Assembly (NCBI RefSeq): GCF_900168195.1
Contig: NZ_FUYX01000002.1
Span: forward strand, 69,501 to 133,500
Reading direction: 5' to 3'
Length of the DNA stretch: 64,000 nucleotides
Origin: Allobosea thiooxidans
GTDB lineage: Bacteria > Pseudomonadota > Alphaproteobacteria > Rhizobiales > Beijerinckiaceae
The notes beneath the pieces were generated by a model, which was not told where the DNA came from, did no database searches, and saw nothing but the letters and a program-made list of their open reading frames with translations. Shown piece after piece: positions 33,971 to 42,626 of the stretch; position 1 is the first letter of the stretch; each line of letters opens with the position of its first letter. A program made the translations under genes and the position numbers.

Positions 33971-35062
33971 ATGAACTGGGCGTACTGGAATCCCGTCAAA
34001 GTCCGTTTCGGCACGGGGTTGTTCAACGAGCTCGCGGGCATGATCGACGGGCGGCGCTGGGCGCTTGTGACCTATGACCAGCCGATCTTCAGGGAACTGG
34101 CCGCCCGCCTCACGGAGGCCGCAGGCGCGCCCCTCGTCACGATCAGCAATATCGAGACGAATCCGGATTGCGCCGACCTGTCCGAGTCCTGCCGGCAGTT
34201 CGGAGCGGCGGCCGAGCGGCCGGAGGTGATCGTCGCGCTCGGCGGCGGCTCGATGATCGATGCCGCGAAGGTGCTGGCGGCGAGCGGCGGCGACTTCGAG
34301 ACGGTGCGGCGCCACCTCGTCGAGAAGCGGCCGCTCGATGCGGCCGCGATCATCCCGATCATCGCCGTGCCGACCACGGCGGGCACCGGCAGCGAGGTCA
34401 CCTCCTGGGCGACGGTCTGGGATTCGGCCAATGGCAGCAAGTACTCGCTGGCCCATCCGAGGCTCTATCCGGAGACGGCGGTGCTCGATCCGGCGCTGAC
34501 GGTCGGCGCACCCCGCGGCCTGACGCTGGCGACCGGGCTCGACGCGCTGTCGCACGCGCTCGAGAGCATCTGGAACGTCAACGGCAACCCGGTCTCCGCC
34601 AATTACGCGATCGAGGCGGCGCGCGAGATCATCGATACCTTGCCGCGGTTGCTCGAACGGCTCGACGACGAGGAGCTGCGCGCCCGCCAGATGCGCGCGA
34701 GCCTGCTCGCGGGCCTCGCCTTCTCGAACACCAAGACGGCGCTGGCCCACAACATCTCCTACGACATCACGTTGAAGAGCGGCACGATCCACGGCATCGC
34801 CTGCTCCTTCTCGCTGCCGATCGTGATGCGCTGGGCGATGGGCGTGAAACCCCAATGCGATGCGGCGCTGCGCCGGGTTTTCGGCCCCGACCTCGAGGCC
34901 GGCGCCGAACGGCTCGAGACCTTCCTGCAGAATCTCGGCGTCAAGACCGACCCGGCCGCCTATGGCGTCTCGCCGGTCGAATGGGACCGCCTGGTCGACA
35001 AGGCCATGCAGGGCGAGCGCGGGCGCAACTTCATCGGGAGGCTGCCGGCCAAAGCAGCCTAA
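33971..35062 (+). CDS. iron-containing (group III) alcohol dehydrogenase
   Basis: A 363-residue Fe-ADH. The NAD loop ALGGGSMIDAAK and PTTAGTGSEVT segments are present, and all four metal ligands are in place: Asp191 and His195 (GLDALSHALES), His260 (TALAHNISY) and His274 (GTIHGIACS). ATG 33971 begins the fold; ATG 33962 is also possible. It is the first gene before a PhnDCE-type importer, so it may interconvert phosphonoacetaldehyde and 2-hydroxyethylphosphonate, as known phosphonate-linked members do. That is inference; no C-P bond-cleaving enzyme is encoded in the window. Confidence 0.88.
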   Translation: MNWAYWNPVKVRFGTGLFNELAGMIDGRRWALVTYDQPIFRELAARLTEAAGAPLVTISNIETNPDCADLSESCRQFGAAAERPEVIVALGGGSMIDAAKVLAASGGDFETVRRHLVEKRPLDAAAIIPIIAVPTTAGTGSEVTSWATVWDSANGSKYSLAHPRLYPETAVLDPALTVGAPRGLTLATGLDALSHALESIWNVNGNPVSANYAIEAAREIIDTLPRLLERLDDEELRARQMRASLLAGLAFSNTKTALAHNISYDITLKSGTIHGIACSFSLPIVMRWAMGVKPQCDAALRRVFGPDLEAGAERLETFLQNLGVKTDPAAYGVSPVEWDRLVDKAMQGERGRNFIGRLPAKAA

Positions 35063-35139
35063 TATCTCGCGAATCCGGGCAATTCCGCCCTTCGTTCACC
35101 GGCAAGGTCAAAGACCACCGGATCATCTGGGAGGATGAC

Positions 35140-36018
35140 ATGAACCTATCGCGTCGGAAGATCATCACCGGGGCTCTCGCCGGGGCGGGCGCGGCGCTTG
35201 CCCTGCCGCAGATCGGGCGTGCTCAGACCAAGCTGGTCAAGGTCGGGCTGATCCCGTCCGAGGATTCGCGCGCGATGCTCGAATCCAGCCAGCAACTGCT
35301 CGATGCGTTGGAGAAGAACCTCGGCATCAAGGTCCAGGGCTTCGTCGCGGCGGACTATAACGGCGTGATCGAGGCGATGCGCTCGGGCCATGTCGACGTC
35401 GCCTATCTCGGCCCGTTCTCCTATGTGCTGGGCACGACGGTGGCGCCGATCGAGGCCTTCGCCACGGCCGAGACGGCGAAATCCGGACGGACCTTCTACC
35501 ACAGCCAGATCATCGCCCGGAAAGACAGCGGCATCAAAGAGGTCAAGGACCTCAAGGGCCGCACCTTCGCCTTCGTCGATCCGTCCTCGACCTCCGGTCA
35601 TCTTTTCCCGAAGGCGGGGTTGATGAAGCTGGGCTTCGATCCGGAGAAGGATTTCAGCCGCGTGCTCTTCACCGGCTCGCATGACGCGAACGCGCTCGCC
35701 GTCGCCAACAAGCGCGTCGACGCGGCGACGATCGCGGACCGGATCTTCGATGCCGCCGTGCAGAAGAAGCTGGTCGACCCGGCCGACATCCAGGTGGTCT
35801 GGCGTTCCGACCCGATCCCGGAATCCCCGACCTGCTGGCGCAAGAACCTGCCCGACGAGCTGAAGAAGCAGATCAAGAGCGCCTTCCTCAACATCAGGGA
35901 CATCACCTGGGCCGATCAGGGCAAGCTCAATCGCTTCGTCGAGACCAACGACCAAGCCTACGACATCATCCGCGAGACGGCGAAGACGCTCAATCTCGAC
36001 CTCGGCAAGATGAAGTAG
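35140..36018 (+). CDS. phnD: phosphonate-type ABC transporter solute-binding protein
   Basis: A 292-residue PhnD-family protein with a Tat-type leader (LSRRKIITGALAGAGAALAL, cleaved after GRA). The mature protein has the family ligand segments VAYLGPFSYV and DPSSTSGHLFPKA, which bind the phosphonate group, and LFTGSHDANALAVANKRVDA. ATG 35140 follows GGGAGGATGAC. It lies 77 bases after the dehydrogenase. PhnD relatives bind aminoethylphosphonate, methylphosphonate, phosphite or related oxyanions; which one is not evident. Confidence 0.92.
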   Translation: MNLSRRKIITGALAGAGAALALPQIGRAQTKLVKVGLIPSEDSRAMLESSQQLLDALEKNLGIKVQGFVAADYNGVIEAMRSGHVDVAYLGPFSYVLGTTVAPIEAFATAETAKSGRTFYHSQIIARKDSGIKEVKDLKGRTFAFVDPSSTSGHLFPKAGLMKLGFDPEKDFSRVLFTGSHDANALAVANKRVDAATIADRIFDAAVQKKLVDPADIQVVWRSDPIPESPTCWRKNLPDELKKQIKSAFLNIRDITWADQGKLNRFVETNDQAYDIIRETAKTLNLDLGKMK

Positions 36019-36036
36019 CCGTCGACGCTGCGACGG
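36019..36036 (+). promoter_or_regulatory. short hairpin directly after phnD
   Basis: CCGTCG and CGACGG form a perfect 6-bp stem with a 6-base loop beginning at the first base after the phnD stop. It is smaller than, but placed like, the other hairpins behind binding-protein genes in this window. Confidence 0.4.
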
Positions 36037-36046
36037 AGACATCGAG

Positions 36047-36862
36047 ATGATCACGATCGAAGGCTTGAAGAAGTCGTATGCCGGCCGTCCCGTCCTCCAG
36101 GGCATCGACCTCACCGTGAAGGCCGGTGAGTTCCTGGTCGTGCTCGGGCCGAGCGGCGCCGGCAAGTCGACGCTGCTGCGCTGCATCAACGGTCTCGCAC
36201 AGCCCGATGCCGGGCGCACGGTGATCGACGGCACCGTGTTCGACGCGAAGCGCAGCACGCGCGGCCCCCGGCCGGTCGCGATGATCTTCCAGCACCATAA
36301 TCTGGTGAAGCGCCTGTCGGTGCTCAAGAACGTCCTGGTCGGCCGCATGGCCGGCCTGTCCTCCTTCCTCTCGATGCTCCAGCTCTTCCCCGCGCGCGAC
36401 GTCGCGATCGCGATGGAGGCGCTGGCGCGGGTGGAACTGCCGCACAAGGCGAATTCGCGCGGCGACCAGCTCTCGGGCGGCGAGCAGCAGCGCGTCGGCA
36501 TCGCCCGCGCGCTGGCGCAGCAGCCGGCCGTGATCCTCTGCGACGAACCCGTCGCGAGCCTCGATCCGAAGACCTCGCGCGTGGTGCTCGGCTATCTCAA
36601 GGCGATCTGCAAGGAGGAGGGGATCGCGGTGATCTGCAACCTCCACCAGGTCGACTATGCCGTCGAGTTCGGCGAGCGCATCGTCGGCCTGAGCGGCGGC
36701 AAGGTGATCTTCGACGATACGCCGGACCATCTGACGGCGGAGATCGTCCACAAGATCTATCCGGGCCTCGAGGATCCCGGCATCGCGCGCGTGCTGAAGC
36801 CGCGGCCGGCCGGCCAGCCTGTCCCCGCCGCCGCTCCCATGATCGCCGTTGCGACGGCCTGA
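36047..36862 (+). CDS. phnC: phosphonate-type ABC transporter ATP-binding protein
   Basis: A 271-residue ATPase: Walker A GPSGAGKST, FQHHNLVKRLSVLKNVL (the PhnC-type Q-loop region), signature LSGGEQQRVGIARAL, Walker B VILCDEPVASLDP and NLHQVDYA at the switch, where PhnC proteins have His-Gln. ATG 36047 follows GGAGACATCGAG. The C-terminal 20 or so residues are alanine/proline-rich and beyond the usual PhnC end. Confidence 0.94.
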   Translation: MITIEGLKKSYAGRPVLQGIDLTVKAGEFLVVLGPSGAGKSTLLRCINGLAQPDAGRTVIDGTVFDAKRSTRGPRPVAMIFQHHNLVKRLSVLKNVLVGRMAGLSSFLSMLQLFPARDVAIAMEALARVELPHKANSRGDQLSGGEQQRVGIARALAQQPAVILCDEPVASLDPKTSRVVLGYLKAICKEEGIAVICNLHQVDYAVEFGERIVGLSGGKVIFDDTPDHLTAEIVHKIYPGLEDPGIARVLKPRPAGQPVPAAAPMIAVATA

Positions 36863-36880
36863 ACGAGACTGGATCCGGAC

Positions 36881-37684
36881 ATGTCATTCGGTCACTTGCA
36901 ACTCGTCATCCGTCCGCCGCAGGGCCGCTTCGGCTGGTGGGGCGTCGCGGGCATCTCGCTGGCGCTCGCGGTCTTCCTCTGGTGGGCCGCGCTCGGCTCG
37001 CAGATCAACGCAGCCAATCTCTGGAACGGCATCCCCTATATGTGGGACTTCCTGGTCCGGATGATGCCACCCAATCCGGAGTTCCTCGACCGGCTGTGGA
37101 AGCCGGCCCTGGAAAGCCTGCAGGTCGCGGTCTGGGGGACGCTGCTGGGCGTCGTCATCGCGCTGCCGATCTGCTTCTTCGCGGCGCGCAACCTGAGTCC
37201 GAGCCCGGTCGTCTTCCATGCGACGCGGCAACTGCTCAACTGCATGCGCGGCATCAACGAGATCATCCTGGCGCTGATCTTCGTCGCTGCCATCGGGCTC
37301 GGCCCCTTCGCCGGCGTGCTGGCGCTCGCGATCCATGGGGCCGGCATGCTCGGCAAGTTCTTCGCCGAGGCGATGGAGGACATCGACGAGGGGCCGCTGG
37401 AAGCCTTCCGTTCGGCCGGGGTCGGGCCGTTCAAGACCTTCTTCTTCGGCGTCCTGCCGCAGGTCCTGCCGACCTGGCTGGGGACGATCTTCTACCGGCT
37501 GGAGACCAATGTCCGGCAGTCGACGGTGCTCGGCATGGTCGGTGCCGGCGGCATCGGCTTCGAGCTCGTCTCCTCGATGAAGCTCTTCAAGTACCAGGAC
37601 ACGGCGACCTGCATCCTGGTGATCCTCGCCATGGTCCTGATCGCCGATCTGGTCTCGTCCCGCGTCAGGGCGCTGATCCGCTGA
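36881..37684 (+). CDS. phnE: phosphonate-type ABC transporter permease
   Basis: A 267-residue permease with about five or six membrane segments. The PhnE landmarks are LNCMRGINEIILALIFVAA, the coupling loop around FRSAGVGPFKTFFFGVLPQV and YRLETNVRQSTVLGMVGAGG. It is the single permease of the system and probably dimerises. A strong bidirectional terminator follows 20 bases later. Confidence 0.94.
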   Translation: MSFGHLQLVIRPPQGRFGWWGVAGISLALAVFLWWAALGSQINAANLWNGIPYMWDFLVRMMPPNPEFLDRLWKPALESLQVAVWGTLLGVVIALPICFFAARNLSPSPVVFHATRQLLNCMRGINEIILALIFVAAIGLGPFAGVLALAIHGAGMLGKFFAEAMEDIDEGPLEAFRSAGVGPFKTFFFGVLPQVLPTWLGTIFYRLETNVRQSTVLGMVGAGGIGFELVSSMKLFKYQDTATCILVILAMVLIADLVSSRVRALIR

Positions 37685-37704
37685 CCGGCCCGGCCCGAGC
37701 CGGT

Positions 37705-37746
37705 GAAACGACCCCGCGGCGGCGCCGTCGCCTGCGGGGTCGTTTC
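37705..37746. terminator. bidirectional terminator between phnE and the DapA-family gene
   Basis: GAAACGACCCCGC (37705-37717) and GCGGGGTCGTTTC (37734-37746) are perfect 13-base complements. The stem's AAAC/GTTT ends give a short U-run on both strands. It lies between two convergent genes, serving both. Confidence 0.78.
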
Positions 37747-37757
37747 GCTGTTTCCGA

Positions 37758-38660
37758 CTAGCTCGCGCGGGAAGAGAAGCGGCCGAGCCTGGTGACGTGA
37801 TCCGCGACGAGCTTCTCGCCGAAGGCGGTCGGGCGCATGGCGGGCGCGCGATCGTGGATCGTGATACCCGCGCGGGCGCCGAAGACGCGCTTGCCGTAGC
37901 AGATCAGGCTTTCCAGCGACTGCATGATGAAGACGATGGCGGGCAGCGCGTCGCGATAGGCGCGTTCCGCCGCCGGCTCGTCGCCGGCGATGAAGTTCTC
38001 ATAGGCGCGGAGCATGAGGTCGATGACGTCCGGCGCCAGGATCATGCCGCCGCAGCCGGCCCGCAGATTGTCGATCAGCTCGAGGCCGCCGCGGCCGTTC
38101 ATCACCGGCAGCCGGTTCTCGGTGATCTCGATCAACTGCCGGATCTCGGTGGCGGGCCCTTCGCCCTTGACCAGGACGATGTTGGGATGCTGCGCGACGA
38201 GGCTGCGGATGTCCTCGGCCGACAGGCCGCGCCCCATATAGGCCGGTGCGTTCTGGATCGCGACCGGCAGGCTCGTCGCCGCCGCGACGCGCCCGAAGAA
38301 GCGGATATACTCGGCCGCCCCGAAGCTGCCGGCCATCGGCGGCTGCAGGATGACCCAGTCGGCCTTCACGTTCTCCGCCGCCCGGACCAGCTCGATCTGC
38401 TCGCCGACCGAGGCGCCATAGATGGTGAAGGCGAGGGGCTTTCGACCTGCGACATCCTCGGAGGTCCATTCCATCACGGCCCGGCGCTCCGCCACGGTCA
38501 GCTTGGCGACTTCCGTGGCGAGACCGAGCGCGGCGATGCCGTGAACGCCGAGATCCAGACAGGTCTCGACCTGCCGCCGCATGGCCTGACGGTCGAGGCG
38601 CTCATCGGCGTCGAACAGCGCGTAGAGGATGGCATGGATGCCTGAAATCGCGGTCTGCAT
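37758..38660 (-). CDS. DapA/N-acetylneuraminate-lyase-family protein
   Basis: A 300-residue (beta/alpha)8 lyase. Lys165 (IVLVKGEGPA) is the Schiff-base lysine and Tyr141 (NAPAYMGRG) the catalytic tyrosine. The pyruvate-binding GTTGE motif of true dihydrodipicolinate synthase is GLATE here (46-50), so the usual Thr-Thr pair is lost and lysine biosynthesis is unlikely. It is divergent from a GntR regulator and TctCBA importer. It therefore probably cleaves or dehydrates a 2-oxo acid derived from the imported carboxylate. ATG 38660 excludes an unrelated N-terminal extension. Confidence 0.88.
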   Translation of the reverse strand: MQTAISGIHAILYALFDADERLDRQAMRRQVETCLDLGVHGIAALGLATEVAKLTVAERRAVMEWTSEDVAGRKPLAFTIYGASVGEQIELVRAAENVKADWVILQPPMAGSFGAAEYIRFFGRVAAATSLPVAIQNAPAYMGRGLSAEDIRSLVAQHPNIVLVKGEGPATEIRQLIEITENRLPVMNGRGGLELIDNLRAGCGGMILAPDVIDLMLRAYENFIAGDEPAAERAYRDALPAIVFIMQSLESLICYGKRVFGARAGITIHDRAPAMRPTAFGEKLVADHVTRLGRFSSRAS

Positions 38661-38687
38661 GGTCGTCGGCCTCGCCTTCAATGGTCT

Positions 38688-38700
38688 GATGTTAAACATC
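38688..38700. promoter_or_regulatory. GntR-type operator in the divergent promoter
   Basis: GATGTT-A-AACATC is a perfect 13-bp palindrome, with outer TC/GA pairing beyond one mismatch. It lies 28 bases from the lyase start and 64 from the GntR start, so a single regulator could control both directions. Confidence 0.66.
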
Positions 38701-38763
38701 GGATGAATGCTTGCCTGCAAGCCCCGGACATGAGAATGTCCGCGCCAAGGAAGGGCGTTGGGC

Positions 38764-39510
38764 ATGCAGCGGGGCAGCAAGCCAGGAAAGATCGGCGCGA
38801 TGGTCTCGGCTCTCGGGGCCGCGATCGTGCGTGGCGAGATCGCCTCCGGCACCGTGCTGCCGCCCGAGCCGGATCTGGCCGAACGCTATGGCGCGGGGCG
38901 CAGCGTCGTCCGCGAGGCCGTGAAGATCCTCGTGGCGAAGGGGTTGCTCAGCGTGAGGCCGCGCCATGGCACCCAGGTCCGCCCCCTGCATGAATGGACC
39001 CTGCTCGACCGCGACGTGCTCGGCTGGATGCGCCGCGAGGATGGGCTCGACCGCAGCCTGCTGCTCGCGCTGGAGGAAACGCGTTCCGTCATCGAGCCGG
39101 AAGCGGCGGCGTTGGCCGCCGCGCGCGCGACGCCCGAAGAACTCGGGCGCATTCGCGATGCGCTGAAGGCCATGGAGGCCGGCCAGAACGATCCGGACGC
39201 GGCCATAGAGGCTGACAAGCGCTTCCATCTCGCGATCCTGGACGCCACGAACAATCCGATCCTGCGCAGCTTTCGTGGCGCCATCGATACGATCCTGAGC
39301 GCGATGTTCGATTTCACCGTCGATGTCTTCGCCGGAAACCTCGCCAACCATGTCGCGGTCGTCGATGCGATCGCCGCCGGCGACGCCGATGGCGCGCGGG
39401 AGGCGATGCGGCAGGTGCTCGGCTACACGCGCGGCCACATGCTTTCGAACCCGGCCGTTGCCGGCGAAGCTCTTCCAAAAAGACAAGCAGGACTGGGAGA
39501 AACGCCATGA
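38764..39510 (+). CDS. GntR-family regulator, FCD type
   Basis: A 248-residue regulator. The winged helix contains PPEPDLAERYGAGRSVVREA and the FCD domain has DKRFHLAILDATNNP. ATG 38764 follows AAGGAAGGG by eight bases; a TTG two codons earlier is also open. Its stop overlaps the tctC start in ATGA, so regulator and binding protein are translationally coupled. It probably represses both the lyase and the Tct operon through the palindrome at 38688. Confidence 0.9.
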   Translation: MQRGSKPGKIGAMVSALGAAIVRGEIASGTVLPPEPDLAERYGAGRSVVREAVKILVAKGLLSVRPRHGTQVRPLHEWTLLDRDVLGWMRREDGLDRSLLLALEETRSVIEPEAAALAAARATPEELGRIRDALKAMEAGQNDPDAAIEADKRFHLAILDATNNPILRSFRGAIDTILSAMFDFTVDVFAGNLANHVAVVDAIAAGDADGAREAMRQVLGYTRGHMLSNPAVAGEALPKRQAGLGETP

Positions 39511-40475
39511 AAATCAAGATGATGCTTCTTGCCGCCGCGGCCGTCGTGGCCGCAGTCCCGGCCTTCGCCGCCTGGCCCGAGCGCCCGATCACGCTGGTCG
39601 TGCCCTGGGCCGCCGGCGGCGGCACCGACGCGGTCGCGCGCATCCTTGCGGCGGGGCTGGAGAAGGAGCTGGGCAAGCCGGTGAACGTCGTCAACCGCAC
39701 CGGCGGCGGCGGCGTGGTCGGCCATACCGAGATCGCCAACGGCAAGCCGGACGGCTACACGATCGGCCTCGCGACCGCGGAGGTGACCACCTATTACTGG
39801 TCCAATACTGCGCCCTTCACCTACGAGAAGCTGACGCCGCTCGCGCTGGTGAACTTCGACTCGGCCGCGTTCAACGTCGCCGCGAATTCGCCCTGGGCCG
39901 ATCTGCGGGCCGCGCTGGACGACATCAAGAAGCAGCCGGTCGGGCACTACAAGCTCTCGGGCATGGCTGCCGGCGCCGCCTATCACCTCGCCTTCGCCGG
40001 GCTGCTCCAGCTCGAAGGCATCAACCCCAAGAGCGTCGCCGTGGTGCCGAGCCAGGGTGCCGCTCCCGGTTTCCAGGAACTGGCTTCGGGCGGCGTGCAG
40101 ATCGTCCCGTCGTCGCTGCCGGAGGGCAAGCCGATGTTCGATGCCGGGCGCGTCAAGTCGCTCGCGGTGATGTCGAAGGAGAAGATCTCGGCCTTCCCGA
40201 GCGTGCCGACGGTGAAGGATGCCATCGGCAAGGACTATGAGGGCGGCACCTGGCGCGGCCTCGCCGCTCCGGCCGGCCTGCCGCCGGATGTCGCGGCGCG
40301 CCTCGTCGAGGCGACGGAGAAGGTCGCGACCTCGGAAGCCTACAAGGCCTTCCTGGCCGAGCGCGGCTTCGGCTACGCCTTCGCCAAGGGGCCGGCCTTC
40401 GGCACCTTCCTGGCGACGCAGCACAAGAACAACGGCGAGATCATGGAAGCGCTCGGCCTGCGCCTGCGCAAATAA
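39507..40475 (+). CDS. tctC: tripartite tricarboxylate transporter solute-binding protein
   Basis: A 322-residue Bug/TctC protein. The Sec leader ends PAFA-AWP. The mature start WPERPITLVVPWAAGGGTD is the family signature, followed by NRTGGGGVVGH and PDGYTIG, which form the carboxylate-binding loops. It overlaps the regulator by four bases. Substrates of this class are mostly di/tricarboxylates or aromatic acids; none can be named here. Confidence 0.95.
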   Translation: MKIKMMLLAAAAVVAAVPAFAAWPERPITLVVPWAAGGGTDAVARILAAGLEKELGKPVNVVNRTGGGGVVGHTEIANGKPDGYTIGLATAEVTTYYWSNTAPFTYEKLTPLALVNFDSAAFNVAANSPWADLRAALDDIKKQPVGHYKLSGMAAGAAYHLAFAGLLQLEGINPKSVAVVPSQGAAPGFQELASGGVQIVPSSLPEGKPMFDAGRVKSLAVMSKEKISAFPSVPTVKDAIGKDYEGGTWRGLAAPAGLPPDVAARLVEATEKVATSEAYKAFLAERGFGYAFAKGPAFGTFLATQHKNNGEIMEALGLRLRK

Positions 40476-40498
40476 CCGGGCTCCCTTCCGAACCGGAA

Positions 40499-40521
40499 GC
40501 GCGGCGGTGGTTCCGCCGCGC
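40499..40521 (+). promoter_or_regulatory. intercistronic hairpin between tctC and tctB
   Basis: GCGCGGCGG and CCGCCGCGC form a perfect 9-bp stem around TGGTT, 23 bases after the tctC stop. It likely raises the amount of binding protein over membrane subunits by protecting the message end or partly terminating. Confidence 0.58.
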
Positions 40522-40550
40522 CCTCAGCCCTTCGCAGCACCGGGCGAAAC

Positions 40551-41048
40551 ATGAAATTCAACGATCTTTTCGCCGGGCTCGTCGTCCTCGCCCTGTCGGG
40601 GCTGGTGGCGTCGGCGTCCTGGAACCTGCCGAACCCCTCCGAGCAGCCGCTCGGCCCCTCGGCCTTTCCGCTCATCCTCGCGGGGCTGCTCGGCTTCTGC
40701 GCGCTGATCCTGGCCGTGAACGGCGCCCGCGCGACCGATGCCGGCCCGCTGGTCGGCCTCGCCGACTGGACGCGCAATCGCGGCGCGGTGCTGCGCCTGC
40801 TGCTCGTGCCGGCGGCGGTAATCTTCTACATGCTCTTCGCCGAGACGCTCGGCTTCCTGATTTGCGCGACGGCGATCCTCGTCGTCCTGTTCCTGGTCGG
40901 TGGCACCAGGTCGCTGCACGCCGTCGCCATGGCCCTCGCCGCCGCGCTCGTCATCCATTCGATCTTCTATCTCGGCCTCGGCGTGCAATTGCCCTGGGGC
41001 CGCTCGAACCCTTGCGCTGGTAAGCCGCCATGCTCGACGCCTATGTGA
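40551..41048 (+). CDS. tctB: tripartite tricarboxylate transporter small membrane subunit
   Basis: A 165-residue membrane protein with four hydrophobic segments: DLFAGLVVLALSGLVASAS, the LGPSAFPLILAGLLG landmark (with the conserved Gly-Pro), LLLVPAAVIFYMLF and FLICATAILVVLFLVGG. Its last 19 bases overlap the tctA start. It assists TctA in the transport complex. Confidence 0.92.
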   Translation: MKFNDLFAGLVVLALSGLVASASWNLPNPSEQPLGPSAFPLILAGLLGFCALILAVNGARATDAGPLVGLADWTRNRGAVLRLLLVPAAVIFYMLFAETLGFLICATAILVVLFLVGGTRSLHAVAMALAAALVIHSIFYLGLGVQLPWGRSNPCAGKPPCSTPM

Positions 41049-42535
41049 CCGCGCTGGGGATGGTGCTCGATCCCTATGTGCTCTTCGTCATCACCGCCTC
41101 GGCGATCTACGGCCTCGTCGTCGGCTGCATCCCGGGCCTGTCCGCGACGATGGCGACGGCCCTGCTCGTGCCGCTGACCTTCTTCATGCCGCCGGTCCCG
41201 CCGATCGCCGCGATCGTGACGACCAGCACGATGGCGATCTTCTCCGGCGACATCCCGGGCTGCCTGCTGCGCATTCCCGGCACGCCGGCCTCGGCCGCCT
41301 ATGTCGACGATTCCTACCGGATGACGCAGCAGGGCAAGCCGGAGCTGGCGCTGGGCATCGGCCTCTGGTTCTCGGTGCTGGGCGGGCTCTTCGGCACTGC
41401 GGTGATGATGGTGGCCTCGCCGGCGATCGCCGATTTCGCGCTCGGCTTCGGCTCGGTCGAATTCTTCTGGATCGTCATGCTGGGCCTCGGCGGGGCCGTC
41501 TTCATCGGCTCGTCGACGCCGCTCAAGGCCTGCATCTCGCTGCTGATCGGCCTGATGATCGCGATGATCGGCATGAACAATCCAGCCGGCCAGCCGCGCT
41601 TCACCTTCGACTCGACCGAGATGCTCGGTGGCGTCTCGCTGATCCCGATGATGGTCGGCATGTTCGCCTGCTCGGAGGTCATGCGCCACATGATCTCGGA
41701 CGGTGGCGCGCCCCAGGTTGTGGTCAAGAAAATCGGCCCGATCTTCGCCAATATGTGGCGGCTGACCAAGCAGTATCCCTGGCAGCTGATCCGCGGCAGC
41801 GCGATGGGCACCGTCATCGGCATCCAGCCTGGCAGCGGCGCCGACATGGCCGCCTGGATGTCCTATGCGATGAGCAAGCGCTTCTCGAAGGAGCCGGAGA
41901 AGTTCGGCACCGGTCACCCCGAGGGCCTGATCGAGGCCGGCGCTTCCAACAACTCCTCGCTGGCCGGCGCCTGGATCCCGGCGCTCGTCTTCGGCATCCC
42001 CGGCGACTCGATCACGGCGATCGCGATCGGCGTGCTGATGATGAAGAACATGTCGCCGGGGCCGACGATCTTCGTGAACAACCCGGAGAACGTCTACGCG
42101 CTCTTCCTCGTCTTCGTGATCGCCAACCTGCTGATGCTGCCGCTGGGCTGGGCGATCATCAAGATCGCCACGCGGGTGCTGTCGGTGCCGCGGCGGATCC
42201 TGATGCCGATCATCCTGCTCTTCGCCATCGTCGGCTCCTACGCGATCAACAACTCACTCTTCGATGTCGGCGTCATGCTCGCCTTCGGCGTGCTGGCTTT
42301 CGTGCTCGAGGAAAACGACTTCCCGGTCGCGCCGGTGATCCTCGGCGTCGTGCTCGGGCCGCTGCTCGAGGAGTATTTCATCAATTCGATGATCAAGTCG
42401 GATGGCAGCCTGATCGGGCTGGTCAACCGGCCGATCGCCGCCGTCCTGGCCGCCATCACGGTCGGCATCATCGGCTGGACCATCTTGGTCTCGATCAGGG
42501 GCTCCAAGGCGGGCAAGCCGGCGGCGCAGGAGTGA
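41030..42535 (+). CDS. tctA: tripartite tricarboxylate transporter large permease
   Basis: A 501-residue, 11-12-segment permease. Family landmarks are GCIPGLSATMATALLVPLTF, IPGTPASAA, NPAGQPRFTF, and in the second half GASNNSSLAGAWIPALVFGI with PGDSITAI. It completes the TctCBA set and ends directly at a GAAA-loop hairpin. Uptake is probably driven by an ion gradient. Confidence 0.95.
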   Translation: MLDAYVTALGMVLDPYVLFVITASAIYGLVVGCIPGLSATMATALLVPLTFFMPPVPPIAAIVTTSTMAIFSGDIPGCLLRIPGTPASAAYVDDSYRMTQQGKPELALGIGLWFSVLGGLFGTAVMMVASPAIADFALGFGSVEFFWIVMLGLGGAVFIGSSTPLKACISLLIGLMIAMIGMNNPAGQPRFTFDSTEMLGGVSLIPMMVGMFACSEVMRHMISDGGAPQVVVKKIGPIFANMWRLTKQYPWQLIRGSAMGTVIGIQPGSGADMAAWMSYAMSKRFSKEPEKFGTGHPEGLIEAGASNNSSLAGAWIPALVFGIPGDSITAIAIGVLMMKNMSPGPTIFVNNPENVYALFLVFVIANLLMLPLGWAIIKIATRVLSVPRRILMPIILLFAIVGSYAINNSLFDVGVMLAFGVLAFVLEENDFPVAPVILGVVLGPLLEEYFINSMIKSDGSLIGLVNRPIAAVLAAITVGIIGWTILVSIRGSKAGKPAAQE

Positions 42536-42561
42536 TTCAGGCCGGAGAAATCCGGCCTGAA
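42536..42561 (+). terminator. GNRA-loop hairpin terminating the tct operon
   Basis: TTCAGGCCGGA and TCCGGCCTGAA form a perfect 11-bp stem closed by a GAAA tetraloop, starting at the base after the tctA stop. The following TTCAATG is only mildly T-rich, so it may act as a 3' end stabiliser as much as a terminator. Confidence 0.62.
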
Positions 42562-42626
42562 TTCAATGCGTTATGATGGTCACCCGGCAAAGCTAAGCCG
42601 GCGAATGATGCCTCGGGCGCGGGCGC

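Noticed and set aside
37758-38660. Dihydrodipicolinate synthase of lysine synthesis
   Set aside because: The GTTGE motif is lost and the gene sits with a carboxylate importer, so a biosynthetic name would mislead.
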